Source: Spirodela intermedia
Lineage: Eukaryota > Streptophyta > Magnoliopsida > Alismatales > Araceae
Assembly (NCBI GenBank): GCA_902729315.2
Contig: LR746275.1
Span: 1,458,501-1,522,500, forward strand
Length of the DNA stretch: 64,000 bases
Direction of reading: 5' to 3'
Position numbers and translations under genes: made by a program. Each line of letters starts with the position of its first letter. Position 1 is the first letter of the stretch. Positions 1-9,534 of the stretch are shown here, in pieces. The notes beneath the pieces are model-generated. The model did not search any database. It was given only the letters and a program-made list of their open reading frames with translations, and was not told where the DNA came from.

Positions 1-128
1 CAGGAGGAGCTTCTCAGACTCCCAGAGGCCCTCGCTCGCCTCCGCCTGCTCGATGTGCCTCCGGAGGGAGGTCCTGCCGGAGAGCCTTGATGTACTCCAG
101 ATCCTTTCTGAAGCGAGTTCGATCTGGT
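1..128 (-). pseudogene. NLR N-terminal coding fragment (duplicate of 30291-30416)
   Basis: This stretch aligns base for base, with scattered changes and small indels, to 30291-30416, which encodes the coiled-coil start of the intact NLR on the minus strand. Right of about 128 the homology resumes with 30598 onward. The roughly 180 bp that hold the start codon and 5' end of the intact gene are therefore missing here. The fragment runs off the left edge of the window, so the rest of this NLR copy may lie outside. Without a start codon it is probably a pseudogene. Confidence 0.75.
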
Positions 129-413
129 GAACACGAGATGTGATCCAGTCTCGTGTTCTATCACGGCATCACATTTATGATTTATGATCAAGTTTTTTAA
201 CAAGTCAAGTGGTTTCTCAGTCCCGTCCCTGCCCAACGCGGTTTCAGATTTCCATTCAGATCGTCTAGTAGGTGCCTGGAAGCAACATAAGCGTCAACTT
301 TGACGCTAAAAACCAGAAGACAGCGAGAGGAGAAAGAGGAGGATTATCGTTGCAGGTGGTTGGCGAGAAGAGAGGATCAGAGAGAGAGAGAGGGAAGAAG
401 GGAAATCATGGCG
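129..413 (+). pseudogene. Extra copy of the small-gene leader and mini-exon
   Basis: About 270-413 resembles the leaders at 590-739 and 30665-30853: a GGAAGCAA block, an agaagacagcgagag block, GA-rich leader, then ATGGCG followed by GTAAGA at 408-419. No matching second exon follows before the next copy begins near 545. It looks like an orphan duplicated promoter plus first exon. Read without splicing, the ATG gives only 30 codons. Confidence 0.5.
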
Positions 414-624
414 GTAAGACTCGACAATCATCTCTGCTTTTTGCTTGGCGTGGTCGTGGTCCGCCATGGCTTCTTCCTAAAGTGGCATATCAATAACTAG
501 CCTCGTCCTTCATTGAAAATAGGAATAGGGTAAGTCTCAGTGTTGGTAGGTCTTAGAAAAATCCCACAGGCCCTCTGATCACATGAACTTGCAGTTTCCA
601 GGAAGCAATACAATGGTCATGACC

Positions 625-657
625 CACGTGGAAGACGCGTGAATTTGGCCCTATAAA
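625..657 (+). promoter_or_regulatory. G-box and TATA box of the left small gene
   Basis: CACGTG at 625-630 is a perfect G-box, the bZIP/bHLH core site. TATAAA at 652-657 lies 82 nt upstream of the ATG at 734. The homologous leader at 30700-30760 has CGCGTG instead of the G-box and lacks the TATAAA, so the two copies probably differ in core promoter. Confidence 0.55.
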
Positions 658-733
658 GACAGCGAGAGAGGGCGAGCGAGGGCGAGCGAGGACGAGCGAG
701 CGAGAGAGAGAGAGAGAGTTAAGAGCGGGAATC

Positions 734-1115
734 ATGGCGGTAAGTCTGAACAATCTCTTCTGTTTTCTGCTCGGCGGATTGGCCATGGCCTTTAAAACCG
801 GTTTCTGCTCCACAGAGTTCTGTGTCAACCGGCCACAGCAGCTTGCCCGGAGTCCGGAAAATCACGGCGGTCCCCCGGTCGTCCGGCAACAACAGCTTAC
901 CCCGAGTCCAGAAAACCACGGGGGCCTCCCGGTCGTCCGGCAACAACAGCTCATCCCGAGTCCAGAAAACCACGCCGGCCCCCCGGTCGTCCCGCACCAA
1001 ATCGGGGAAGAGGACGTCTGAGAACAAGACTTTTTCCGCAGAATCTTCGGGTCGTGATGGAAGGAAGAGGTGGTGGAACAAGGTGGCGGAGTTTTTCCGT
1101 AAAATTTTCGGGTAA
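734..1115 (+). CDS. Small two-exon gene, left copy (101 aa, unknown family)
   Basis: Predicted as join(734-739, 816-1115). Exon 1 codes only ATGGCG. The donor is GTAAGT at 740, the 76-nt intron ends ctccacAG at 815, and exon 2 continues in frame to TAA at 1113-1115. The product is 101 residues: MASS at the start, a Ser/Asn/Arg-rich middle, and a basic amphipathic C-terminus ending AEFFRKIFG. The middle carries three 54-nt in-frame repeats, with units starting near 876, 930 and 984. The same structure recurs at 30848-31139 with an identical intron length and the same C-terminal motif, which is the main support for the model. I do not recognise the family. No transmembrane segment is seen in the spliced product. 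Unspliced, the frame would give a different 95-aa product with a hydrophobic start. That is less likely, because the sister copy stops after 29 codons in that frame. Confidence 0.55.
876..1037 (+). repeat. 54-bp coding tandem repeat in the left small gene
   Basis: Units beginning CGGTCGTCC at about 876, 930 and 984 are spaced exactly 54 nt, so 18 codons each. A more diverged unit precedes them at about 830. The repeat is absent from the 30848 copy, whose exon 2 is 90 nt shorter. Confidence 0.8.
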
Positions 1116-1848
1116 TGATCGAAGGAAGGGGGGAGGTGTTGGAGGTGTTGGAGGTGGCCCTGCGGTTCGATGGACTGCTGTAGAACCAGCGTGGATCGCT
1201 TGAGGACGGCCATCACTGGGTTTCCAGGTGGTAAATAATATTTATTAACGGATAATAGTGGGCGTGGGATCGCTGGCGGCGGGCCGCAAATAATGAAATT
1301 CTTCTTTTTATAAATTCTGGCGAGATAATTTGTACACAAATATGATATTAATTTAAATCTGCCAGTGGCCAACTCTGCGTCTCTCGCTTCCTCTCTCGCG
1401 GCATCCTCTGACCAAGTCTCTTCCTCCTTCCGCCGCCTGTTTCGCCGGCGGCGGCGGCGACGGCAGGCTGAGAACCGGCTTGTGGAGAGGGCGAACGTTT
1501 CGCCGTCGAGCGGCGGTGGAACAGCACCGGGAAGTTTTGGAGTTGTCGTCTTGTCGGCTGATCTATGAATCTCCGGTTCCTGAACAACCTCCCCTCCCCT
1601 CCACTCTTCCCTACAGGATGCAACTTGTGCGGATGCAGACGGGCCCCTCGTTCTTGGAAGTGATGAACAGCTTGATTGTGAAGAGCAGGTCATGTAGTCA
1701 AGATTCCGGCAAAGGGCTGTGACGATACTGAGTCCAGAAGGCTTGGGATTGTGGAATATACTCACGCTGCACAAATTGTAAATACATTTCTGGTTTTTCA
1801 AGTTAACATCACTCTTTCGCTCGCCAGGGGATGTTGTTCCCCGGTTTC
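1116..1848 (+). pseudogene. Phospholipase A2 pseudogene, core deleted
   Basis: 1116-1612 is nearly identical to 31140-31620, the promoter and first codons of the intact phospholipase A2. From about 1613 the sequence instead matches 32398-32638, the last exon and 3' flank. Some 775 bp, covering most of exon 1, the intron and the catalytic Ca-loop and Cys-Cys-His-Asp region, are gone. The junction shares the bases TTCC between both partners, the mark of a microhomology deletion. From the ATG at 1565 the frame runs out of register into a stop after about 32 codons. The gene is dead. Confidence 0.85.
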
Positions 1849-2400
1849 TTGAACCTCGCTGGTCGGTGGTGGGGAGAAGGGAGGGCCGCCTACGCCGGTG
1901 GCCAGAGGAGGTGGCGACGATGTGCAAGATGCGGCCGCAGGCACGAGTTGCTCTACTTCGAGAAGAGGGCCGGAGCTGTCGTCTCTTTACCGTATCAGAG
2001 AGAAAAAATCGATCGAGCGTGTGCGTGTGTGGGTAAGAGAGAGAGGCACCTGCCGGGTGATTGCTGGAATCAGTCAGGCGCCGGGGAACCCGTCGCAGCC
2101 GCGGCCCTCCGAGCAGAACCACGAGCTCTCGCCGGAGGAGGGCCTGGGAAAAAGCGCCGCCTCGTGTGGAGATGAGCGTGATGACCAGCGGCGGCGCTTC
2201 TTCTTACCAGCCTTCGGCGCGGACTCTTCTTCTTGCCACCGTGATGCATCGGGGGCGAAAGAGGGGCGACGGGGGAAGGAAGAGAGGGGTCACCGGAGGG
2301 TTGCGTGCAGAGGGAGAGGTCACCGGAGCATTTGCACTTACATTCGACGCGTATCGTCACTACCTCCTCTGACTCTTCACCGGTCACCGCCATGGATGGA
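1849..2400 (-). repeat. CpG-rich gene-like repeat, inverted copy
   Basis: The sequence is largely the reverse complement of 8740-9240, with shared blocks including the caggtg/ggcacctgcc segment and the AccGccggaggcgg segment. It is unlike the AT-rich flanks and keeps many CpGs, which suggests derivation from a gene 5' region. On the plus strand it carries an ATG at about 2172 beginning MSVMTSGGASSYQPSART. The minus strand of 8800-8880 encodes a matching MSVMTSGRASSRHPSART, so the repeat probably carries the start of a captured exon. I do not recognise the gene. Confidence 0.55.
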
Positions 2401-2411
2401 CATCCCTACTC

Positions 2412-2640
2412 TTGGCCACCAACCAATCACTGAGAGTTCGTAAACCCAACGACAAGACAGAATATAGTGCGCGAGAGAGAGAGAGAGGGAGAGAGAGAGA
2501 GAGAGAGGAGCAAAGCAAAGAAAATATAACCGACCTTGATGATGACCACCCACCAATCAGTCACCGACAGTCCATAAACCCACAGGACAGAATAGAGACC
2601 AAGTGAGAGAGAGAGCGAGGGAGAGAGAGAGGATGTACCA
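2412..2640. repeat. Imperfect direct duplication ending in (GA)n
   Basis: About 2415-2512 and 2542-2632 share the order: ccaatca, gt-aaaccca, gacagaata, then a GA-rich tract. They look like a local tandem duplication of a short leader followed by a GAGA microsatellite. No coding potential is evident. Confidence 0.5.
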
Positions 2641-3059
2641 CACCATCTTGATTCTTAATTATATCTGTCTTCTTCTGTGGGTCCTCTTGGCGGATGGTGG
2701 GGGGGTGCTCTCTGCGCGAGGAGAAGAGAGATGACAGGACGAGCCCAAATTTAACCACTCCAAAAGAAGATACTAACCGAGTTGGGTCAGCCAGAATTGA
2801 ATGGCACAAATTTCACATCTCAAGAAGAGAGAAATCCACCAGAGGCGCAGCTTCTGGTCTACCAGAGGAAATCCAATTCTATGTTACATCTCGTAATCAA
2901 ATTTGGTGCTCTCCTGCTGTCTTTCTCCCTCCTACTCCTGATCGTTAGTGCCACATAGAATTCAGACAATTGGACAACTTTGTCTTAGTTTGCGGCACCG
3001 ATTAGGTAGTGAAGTAGGAGGCTGGTATGGCTCTGTCAAAAAGGTCTGGGCTCAAATAT

Positions 3060-3905
3060 GCCTTACACATACGATGTAAAGCTGTAGATGAAGCATATTG
3101 AATCTTTATCTTTTCCTTGATACCTTAGTCCACAATTCTTCTTTGATATATTGCCATTCATCAGTAGTTTTTGCCCTTAGATTGATGGTGAATAGTTTAA
3201 TATCTATGTGGTCACATCTTGCACATCGCCGCCACCCCATCTGGTCACCGGCGGAGGCGGCCCTCCCTCCTCCTCCTGTCCACCGACCATCGAGGTTCAA
3301 GAAACCCACAAGACAGAGGACTCTCGTCTCGTTGCCGTATCAGAGAGAAAAATCAATCGAGCGAGCGTGAGACACAGTGTTGCCGTCGTCGGCCGTTTCG
3401 GGATGAGTTGCGTCCTCTCTCGCGGGGCTTCAGTCGTCGCCGGTAAACCACGAAACCCCCTGCGGCGTGTACTTCTGGTTCCTTCCCCACGCGAGCTAGT
3501 GATCCTCTCTCTCTCTCTCTCTCCCCCCCCCTCTCCTGCATCCCTCTCTGTCTATATTTCTCTGTGTATCTTGTATCTCTCTCTAGTCGAATCTGAGGGT
3601 TGCGTTTCGAAATGGACAAGAATGGAGAGCAGTGAGCAGAAGGGCAGGATGACAGGGGATCCTTCCCCAAATTCTCAATTTGTGAGTTCTCTCGCGTTAA
3701 CATTCTGCTGCTCAGTATTTCTGTTCTAAGACTTTCAAGTAGGCTTCTACGTTAATTAGAGTGAAGTAGTTAAGTCAGAACACTGGGAATTTCTAGAGCT
3801 CGTCTCAAGTAATGGTGTTATTTTTCTCTGATGTGACAAGTTTTGTGCGAAGAGGATGCTCAGCTGTTCAGGTGCAGTAGGATTATTCTCAACTCCAATG
3901 GAGGC
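3060..3905 (+). repeat. CpG-rich gene-like repeat with a first exon, deletion derivative
   Basis: 3065-3208 matches 8165-8428, and 3209-3510 matches 9146-9445. This copy therefore lacks the roughly 720 bp between them, plus a shorter block of about 105 bp. 3260-3900 also matches 25680-26310. It contains an ATG at 3625 opening a 20-codon frame, MESSEQKGRMTGDPSPNSQF, followed by GTGAGT, a good donor. The related copy at 26034 starts MESS and also ends at GTGAGT. This is best read as a duplicated first exon, leader and intron start of an unidentified gene. No downstream exon is found here. Confidence 0.55.
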
Positions 3906-4825
3906 CTTGTAAGTTTATCGACTTTTATCATCTGTGGTGCTCAAATTTGTCATTGAGCAAAAGCTTGAGGCAGCGTAGAATGCCTCAGCGAGCGCCAAAG
4001 GAGGCTGATCGTAAGATAATGTAATACCAAAGGAGAGGCTTAGGAGGTTGATCAGCCCTAGATTAGACCAAACTTCAGCAAAATAGGCATGTTCCATGTG
4101 ACTGACCACCCTCCCAACCTCTCCTTGCGTAGCGAATGACCCTCATAGCCTCTCCTTCTAAACCAATGACCTTCACGGCCTCTCCTTGTGAAATCAAGCA
4201 AGGTAAACCTCTCAAATGACAGTCATCTTCTCTAGTCTATTTCTAGGACTACTAAATGATTTGGATAACCTCTTTGATGTTTAATAACAGAAAATATTTA
4301 TGTAAGAAAATAAGTGACGACTTAATGGGCTTAGGTTGACGTACTGACAATAGTACACCAAGGAACTAGACCAAGAAAGCCATTGAGCCGGATTGTAACA
4401 ACTAGTTCAGCAATGGTTAGGAAACAACCAGATCATAGAGGATGAAGGATGGATATAAGAACTATCCCTCCTTTCAATGAGAGGGAGATGAAGAATTTGA
4501 GTCTCAACTCCAGGAGGGGCTTGGAGATTGGCCATCTCAAATTGGCTCTACTTTCGGTCCTGTGAAACCTTCGTGTTATCATTTCCCTCCCATACAAATT
4601 CCCTATCTATATTCTTTCTTTGTATTACCCACCAGTCTAGTGCAGATGATGCGTACGAGTTGAGAGGGCCTCTATCTATAGAGCCCAATTTAATTACATG
4701 AAGTATCCTTTAGTGCATCGCTTCCTTTCCCCCTTGCATAAAGTGTTTTAGTTACATGAAGTTTTTTGTCTTGGACAAGAAAGAGAAAGTTATTGGGCTC
4801 TCAACTTTTCTATTTGCTTAACAAA
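3906..4825 (+). mobile_element. Probable copia 5' LTR and flank
   Basis: 4116-4190 holds three roughly 31-bp repeats around cctctcctt. From about 4250 the sequence looks like an LTR: a TATA-like ggatataagaac near 4450, a mixed leader, and an end just before TGATATCAGAGC at about 4827. That motif is close to the initiator-tRNA-Met primer binding site TGGTATCAGAGC used by plant copia elements. The left LTR border is not resolved. Confidence 0.5.
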
Positions 4826-6135
4826 TGATATCAGAGCATCGCATTGAGAGTTTTATCTTTAAATTAAAGTGTTGGATTCATGGCCATTGAATAGGGAAAA
4901 ATCATAATTGAAAACTTTGATGGGAAATAATTTGGATTTTATAAAATATAAGTAGACCATTATATGTGCGAAAACTAAATCCTTCATGCTCAATTCAATG
5001 GGTGGTCTGAGGACTCAAGTTTATTGAGAATTACTAAAAGGTAAGCTCCAGGAGTCATCAAATTGACTCTTACTAGAAATATTGTATTCAACTTCTTGAA
5101 TGAGAAGACCACAACAAGTTTTAAATTTGACTTATCTAACATATATGAATAGCCATCTATAGAAAACAATGTTCCATGGATGTGTCTTTTGTTCAACTTG
5201 AAGATGATTCAAAGTTCTTTTCAAACCACATTAATCAATCAATGTGATTATTACTTAGTTGAGTCATTTTGATGCTTATTTTGGTGAGATGAATAAGGCT
5301 TTAATCATATGATATTCCTTACCTAAGAGTTGAGGTGCCATTGTAACCAGTGAGAATAGTTTTTGCGTGGTTAAAAACTTAAAGTTAGATAGATCTATAA
5401 ACTAGTATATTTATTTTACATCCTGATTCAAGAATAATAGTTTGTGAAGATGTGTAGTATATCAATTTGAAGGAAATTCTCAATTAATTTAGAACGTTCA
5501 GGTGAAGGATTCCATGAAATAATTTAGAGTGTTTAAGTGTGGTTTGTTGGCATGTTTTGAAAAATATAAATGAACTATTTAATTTTTTAAAGAAATGTTG
5601 ATGAGACGACTAGAATTAGAAGATCTAGTCATGATTTTGAAATTGGTCCAAAAATTAGATATTTAAGTTAGGATTAATTACTAAAAATCACAGCACATTA
5701 TAACACGGGTAGATCAAGATTTTTGTTGAAAAACATAATTGTGCATTCAAATTTTAGAAATACATCTTGAAAAGGATGACTTCATGATGTTGGCTTACTT
5801 TTAAAAGATGATAATATTTTATATTTTCAGAGGTTCATCTAACATTCATAGATTGAAGTCAGTCCATGGGTCCGAATTCTATAGTTCAAGTCTAAGCTCA
5901 AGGATTAGTGATTTTAAAAAATAAGAGCCATAGCTGAATGAGACAAAATGACTGTTAGAATCAAGTTTCACATTTGGACAAGTGTCATGGATAAATATTT
6001 GATCAACATTATCTGGGATTATTCTCCCTATGAATCTGCCTTTAAGATTGGATCCATTTGATTGAAATATTAATCGAGTGAACCAAAATATTTAAAATTT
6101 CAACAAAAATGAACTATGAGCTGAAAACCTGTCTA
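4826..6135 (+). mobile_element. Ty1/copia gag remnant, left arm of a large inverted repeat
   Basis: After the primer binding site, broken plus-strand frames resemble copia Gag: MAIEQGK, then NFDGK, then SLLRITKR, interrupted by several stops. The whole segment reappears in reverse complement at 7850-8158 (matching 5840-6135) and 9541-11000 (matching about 4990-5840). It is therefore one arm of a long inverted repeat with a spacer of about 1.7 kb. Confidence 0.65.
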
Positions 6136-7849
6136 TATATTATTTATTTCATTCACTCCTTGCATATATTCATTACTCATTACCTAAGAATGTTTTATTA
6201 ATGGATTTTAAATTTTCAAACATTTAATTATATTTTCGTGATCTCTCTCCCTGTCTCTCTTTCTCTCTCTCTCTCGCTCTTGTTTCTGCCAAATATTTAA
6301 AGAAAAAACCCTTAGATTCTCCACATATCATTCTTTTGACACCAAATTCCTTCTTTGCACTTCTCTATTCCAGATCTTGCCATGTAATCACCCTTTGTGA
6401 GCTTCTCTTGATGGAATAGTTTCAGGTTGCTTGTGTCAAACATGAAGCCATTTATAAATATAATTGAAGAGAAAATACAGAGGGAACAGGGGGCAAACCA
6501 TTGTGTTTTTAAAACAATCATGTAACGTACCACTTTGTTTTAGAGAATTTGGCACAGATGAGACTAGAAGTCATAGCAAAAAGCTTGAGCTTATTTCGAC
6601 ATGACATTGCAAGGGATGACTTATCATATCATGTCAGCATGCTGCATCACTTAGTGTAGACAGAAGCACCTAAATACTCATCAGATTCTGCCCACATTTT
6701 TATTCCCACAATGAGAACCAAGCACTAAGGGCTGATGGACTGTACAGATTCAACCTAAAGCATCCTCCTTAAAAGATTGAGGCTTTTGGAAGTAAGAAGC
6801 ATCCCCTAATTGCTCAGAGGAAAATTGACGAATGTAGAAGGAAAGGAGATTGTACTAAGTCGCCAAAGCAAAATTAAAAAAATGTTTTCACGTAACATAG
6901 AGAAGTATTATTGAAATATAAATTTAAAAAGTTTCTATTAGTGATGATGCTAAACTTGCTTGCAATAGAGCAAAACGTAAAAAAAAAGAGACTATTCCAA
7001 TGAAAATATGAAGAGTCATTTAACAGGTTAGATTTTAAGAGATTCTACAAAAGGAGTTCAACTAGTTCCAAACTAAATATTTTGAAAATCTATGTACTTT
7101 AATTCATAAATTTCAATTGTAAAATTATAGATGCAGCTTTAAATGAGGCAATCTAAATTATAGTCATGATAAAAAAAAATCAATTTGAGAAAAAATAAAG
7201 ATTTAACATTAGTGCCTAGAAAAATTGAAACGAATGTTAGAGGAACCAAGTGATTTTTAAGTATCAATTAAATGATTCTAGAAAATTAGTTAGAGCTACA
7301 ACAATGATGGTAGCTCATTCAGATGCTCAAATAGAACGAATAGTGAAATATATGGCCTAGACTAGATATAACTAAAATTCTTTTATACTTAGTAGAGTAT
7401 ATGTCTCAGTGATGAATTAAATGGGGAAGTATATTAGAGTCAACCACCTAGTTTTTAAAAATTCAAAATATCTTGGATGTCTTAAAAATATCTAAAGCCT
7501 TGCATAGTTCTTTAGTAAGCTCTTAGTCCTAGGATGAAAGATTAACATCTTTCTTAGTAGAAAATAGGTTTAATGGAGGAAGCATAGAGAAAAAAAGGTT
7601 GATAGTTGAACACTCATGGTTTAAGTATATATAGATGATCTATCTTGATGATTCAATGACACATTAGTTGTTAATTATTTGATTATTTATAACTTGTAAG
7701 ACCAGAAAATAAGAAAGCTAAAAGAAACAAAGTGATGGGCAGAAATGCAAAAAAAAAAAGATAATTGAAATTTTGAAAAATTTAAAACAACTAATTTTTT
7801 CTTAGATTATTGATGAATATATGCTAGTAATCAAGAAAATAAAGAATAC
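6136..7849. other. Spacer of the large inverted repeat, AT-rich
   Basis: An AT-rich stretch between the two repeat arms. I see no reading frame with a recognisable domain, only short frames with many stops. A CT-rich microsatellite lies at about 6242-6278. Confidence 0.4.
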
Positions 7850-8158
7850 AATGACAGATTTTCAGCTCATGATTGATTTTAGTTGAAAATTTCAATATTC
7901 TGATTCACTCAATTTATATTGTAATATAATTGATCTAATATTAAAGGCAAATCAATAGGGAGAAGAATCCTAAATAATTTGGATCGAATATTAACCCATG
8001 ACAACTTACTAAATAAATAAACTTGATTCTAATTCGTGATTTCTTCTCATTCATCTATGGACCTTATTTTTGAAATCATTAATCCTTAAGCCTAAACTTG
8101 AGCAACAGAATTTTGCACCCATGGATTGAAATCCAGCTATAAATGCTAGAGGAGCCTT
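7850..8158 (-). mobile_element. Inner part of the right inverted-repeat arm
   Basis: The reverse complement of 7850-8158 matches 5840-6135 with moderate divergence, for example the gagctgaaaa block. The arm is interrupted at 8159 by a 1.38-kb insertion and continues at 9541. Confidence 0.65.
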
Positions 8159-9534
8159 CATATTGAATCTTACACAAACGATGTAAAGCTGTAGATGAAG
8201 CATATTGAATCTTTATGTTTTTCTTGATATCTTAGTTCACAATTCTTCTTTGATATATTACCATTTATCCGTAGTTTCTGCCCTTATTTAGATCTCAAAC
8301 ATTTGAGATACTTGCTCAAAAATTCAAGCTTTTTAGCTTTAAATCTTCCTATTTTTATGGTCATTTGAATGCAAATTTACTCTAGAGTTTCTTAGATTGA
8401 TGGTGAATAGTTTAATGTCTATGTTTGGATATCATGAAGTTCCTATTTCTCTTTCTGCCCGTGAAGGTATTTGACGTGCAACCCATCAAGATACCTTCTC
8501 TAAACTTAAAATCTTTGATCAATTTTTTTTGTTGATTTAATATATATAGTAATAATTATAAAATAGATACATAGTAAGATCACATAATTTATAATCTAAA
8601 TGAAATACTATAAATTTGTCAACACAGATTATTTATAGCATGTGTACACAACTTTACAGGCGTACGGGATTATCAGGTAAAACAGGCCCCAGATTATCGT
8701 TCTTGTGGATTCGTTAACCGTCACGGATCTTTATAGGCGGGTTGATCCTCCTCTCCGGTGAGCCCTCTCTCTTCTTTTTTCATTTGCCCCCGATACATCA
8801 CGCATGGAGAGAAGAAGAGTCCGCGCCGACGGATGGCGGGAAGAAGCGCGGCCGCTGGTCATCACGCTCATCTCCACACCATGGGGGAGCTTTCTCCTAG
8901 GCCCTCCGCCAGCGAGGGGTCGTGGCTCTGCTCGGAAGGCCGCGGCTGCGGCGGCTTCCCTGGCGCCCGGCTGATTCCAGCGATCAGCCGGCAGGTGCCT
9001 CACCCTCTTTCTCTATCTCTCTCTCTCTCTCGCTATGAATCTATCTCTCTTACTCACACACGCACACGCTCGATCGATTTTTTCTCTCTGATGTGGGGAA
9101 GAGACGACAGCTCAGGCCCTCTTCTGGCGGTAGAGGGACTCCTTGCGGCCGCATCTTGCACATCGTCGCCATCCCATCTGGCCACCGGCGGAGGCGGCCC
9201 TCCCTCCTCCTCCTGTCCACCGACCATCGAGGTTCAAGAAACCCACAAGACAGAGGACTCTCGTCTCGTTGCCGTATTAGAGAGAAAAATCAATCGAGCG
9301 AGCGTGAGACAGAGTGTTGCCTTCGTCGGCCGTTTTCGGGGTGAGTTGCGTCCTCTCTCGGGGGGCTTCAGTCGTCGCCAGCGAACCACGAAACCCCCTG
9401 CGGCGGGTACGTCTGGTTCCTTCTCCTCTCGAGCTAGTGATCCTCGGGGAGATTGATCGAAGTAGGGGGGCGAGGGAAGCAATAATAGGCCAGAGAAGAG
9501 GCGACGGATTAACATCTATCAATAAATGTATGAT
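8159..9534 (+). mobile_element. CpG-rich composite repeat inserted in the inverted-repeat arm
   Basis: This block splits the right arm of the inverted repeat. GAGCCTT occurs at 8152-8158 and again at 9535-9541, compatible with a 7-bp target-site duplication. Inside, 8165-8428 matches 3065-3208, 8740-9240 matches 1849-2340 inverted, and 9120-9450 matches 3200-3510. It is much richer in GC and CpG than the flanks. No transposase frame or clear terminal repeats are seen. It could be a non-autonomous element carrying captured gene pieces. Confidence 0.5.

Noticed and set aside
1365-1623. Arg-rich frames on both strands near 1365-1623 and 31363-31848
   Set aside because: They lie in the CGG-rich phospholipase A2 leader. 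Both strands are open by composition only.
719-2122. 467-codon minus-strand open frame
   Set aside because: Same shadow as at 30593-32323 in the duplicated copy. No domain, and it crosses a deletion junction.
4826-4840. tRNA gene suspected from tRNA-like bases
   Set aside because: Only the primer binding site complementary to initiator tRNA is present. No cloverleaf. No tRNA or rRNA gene was found in the window.
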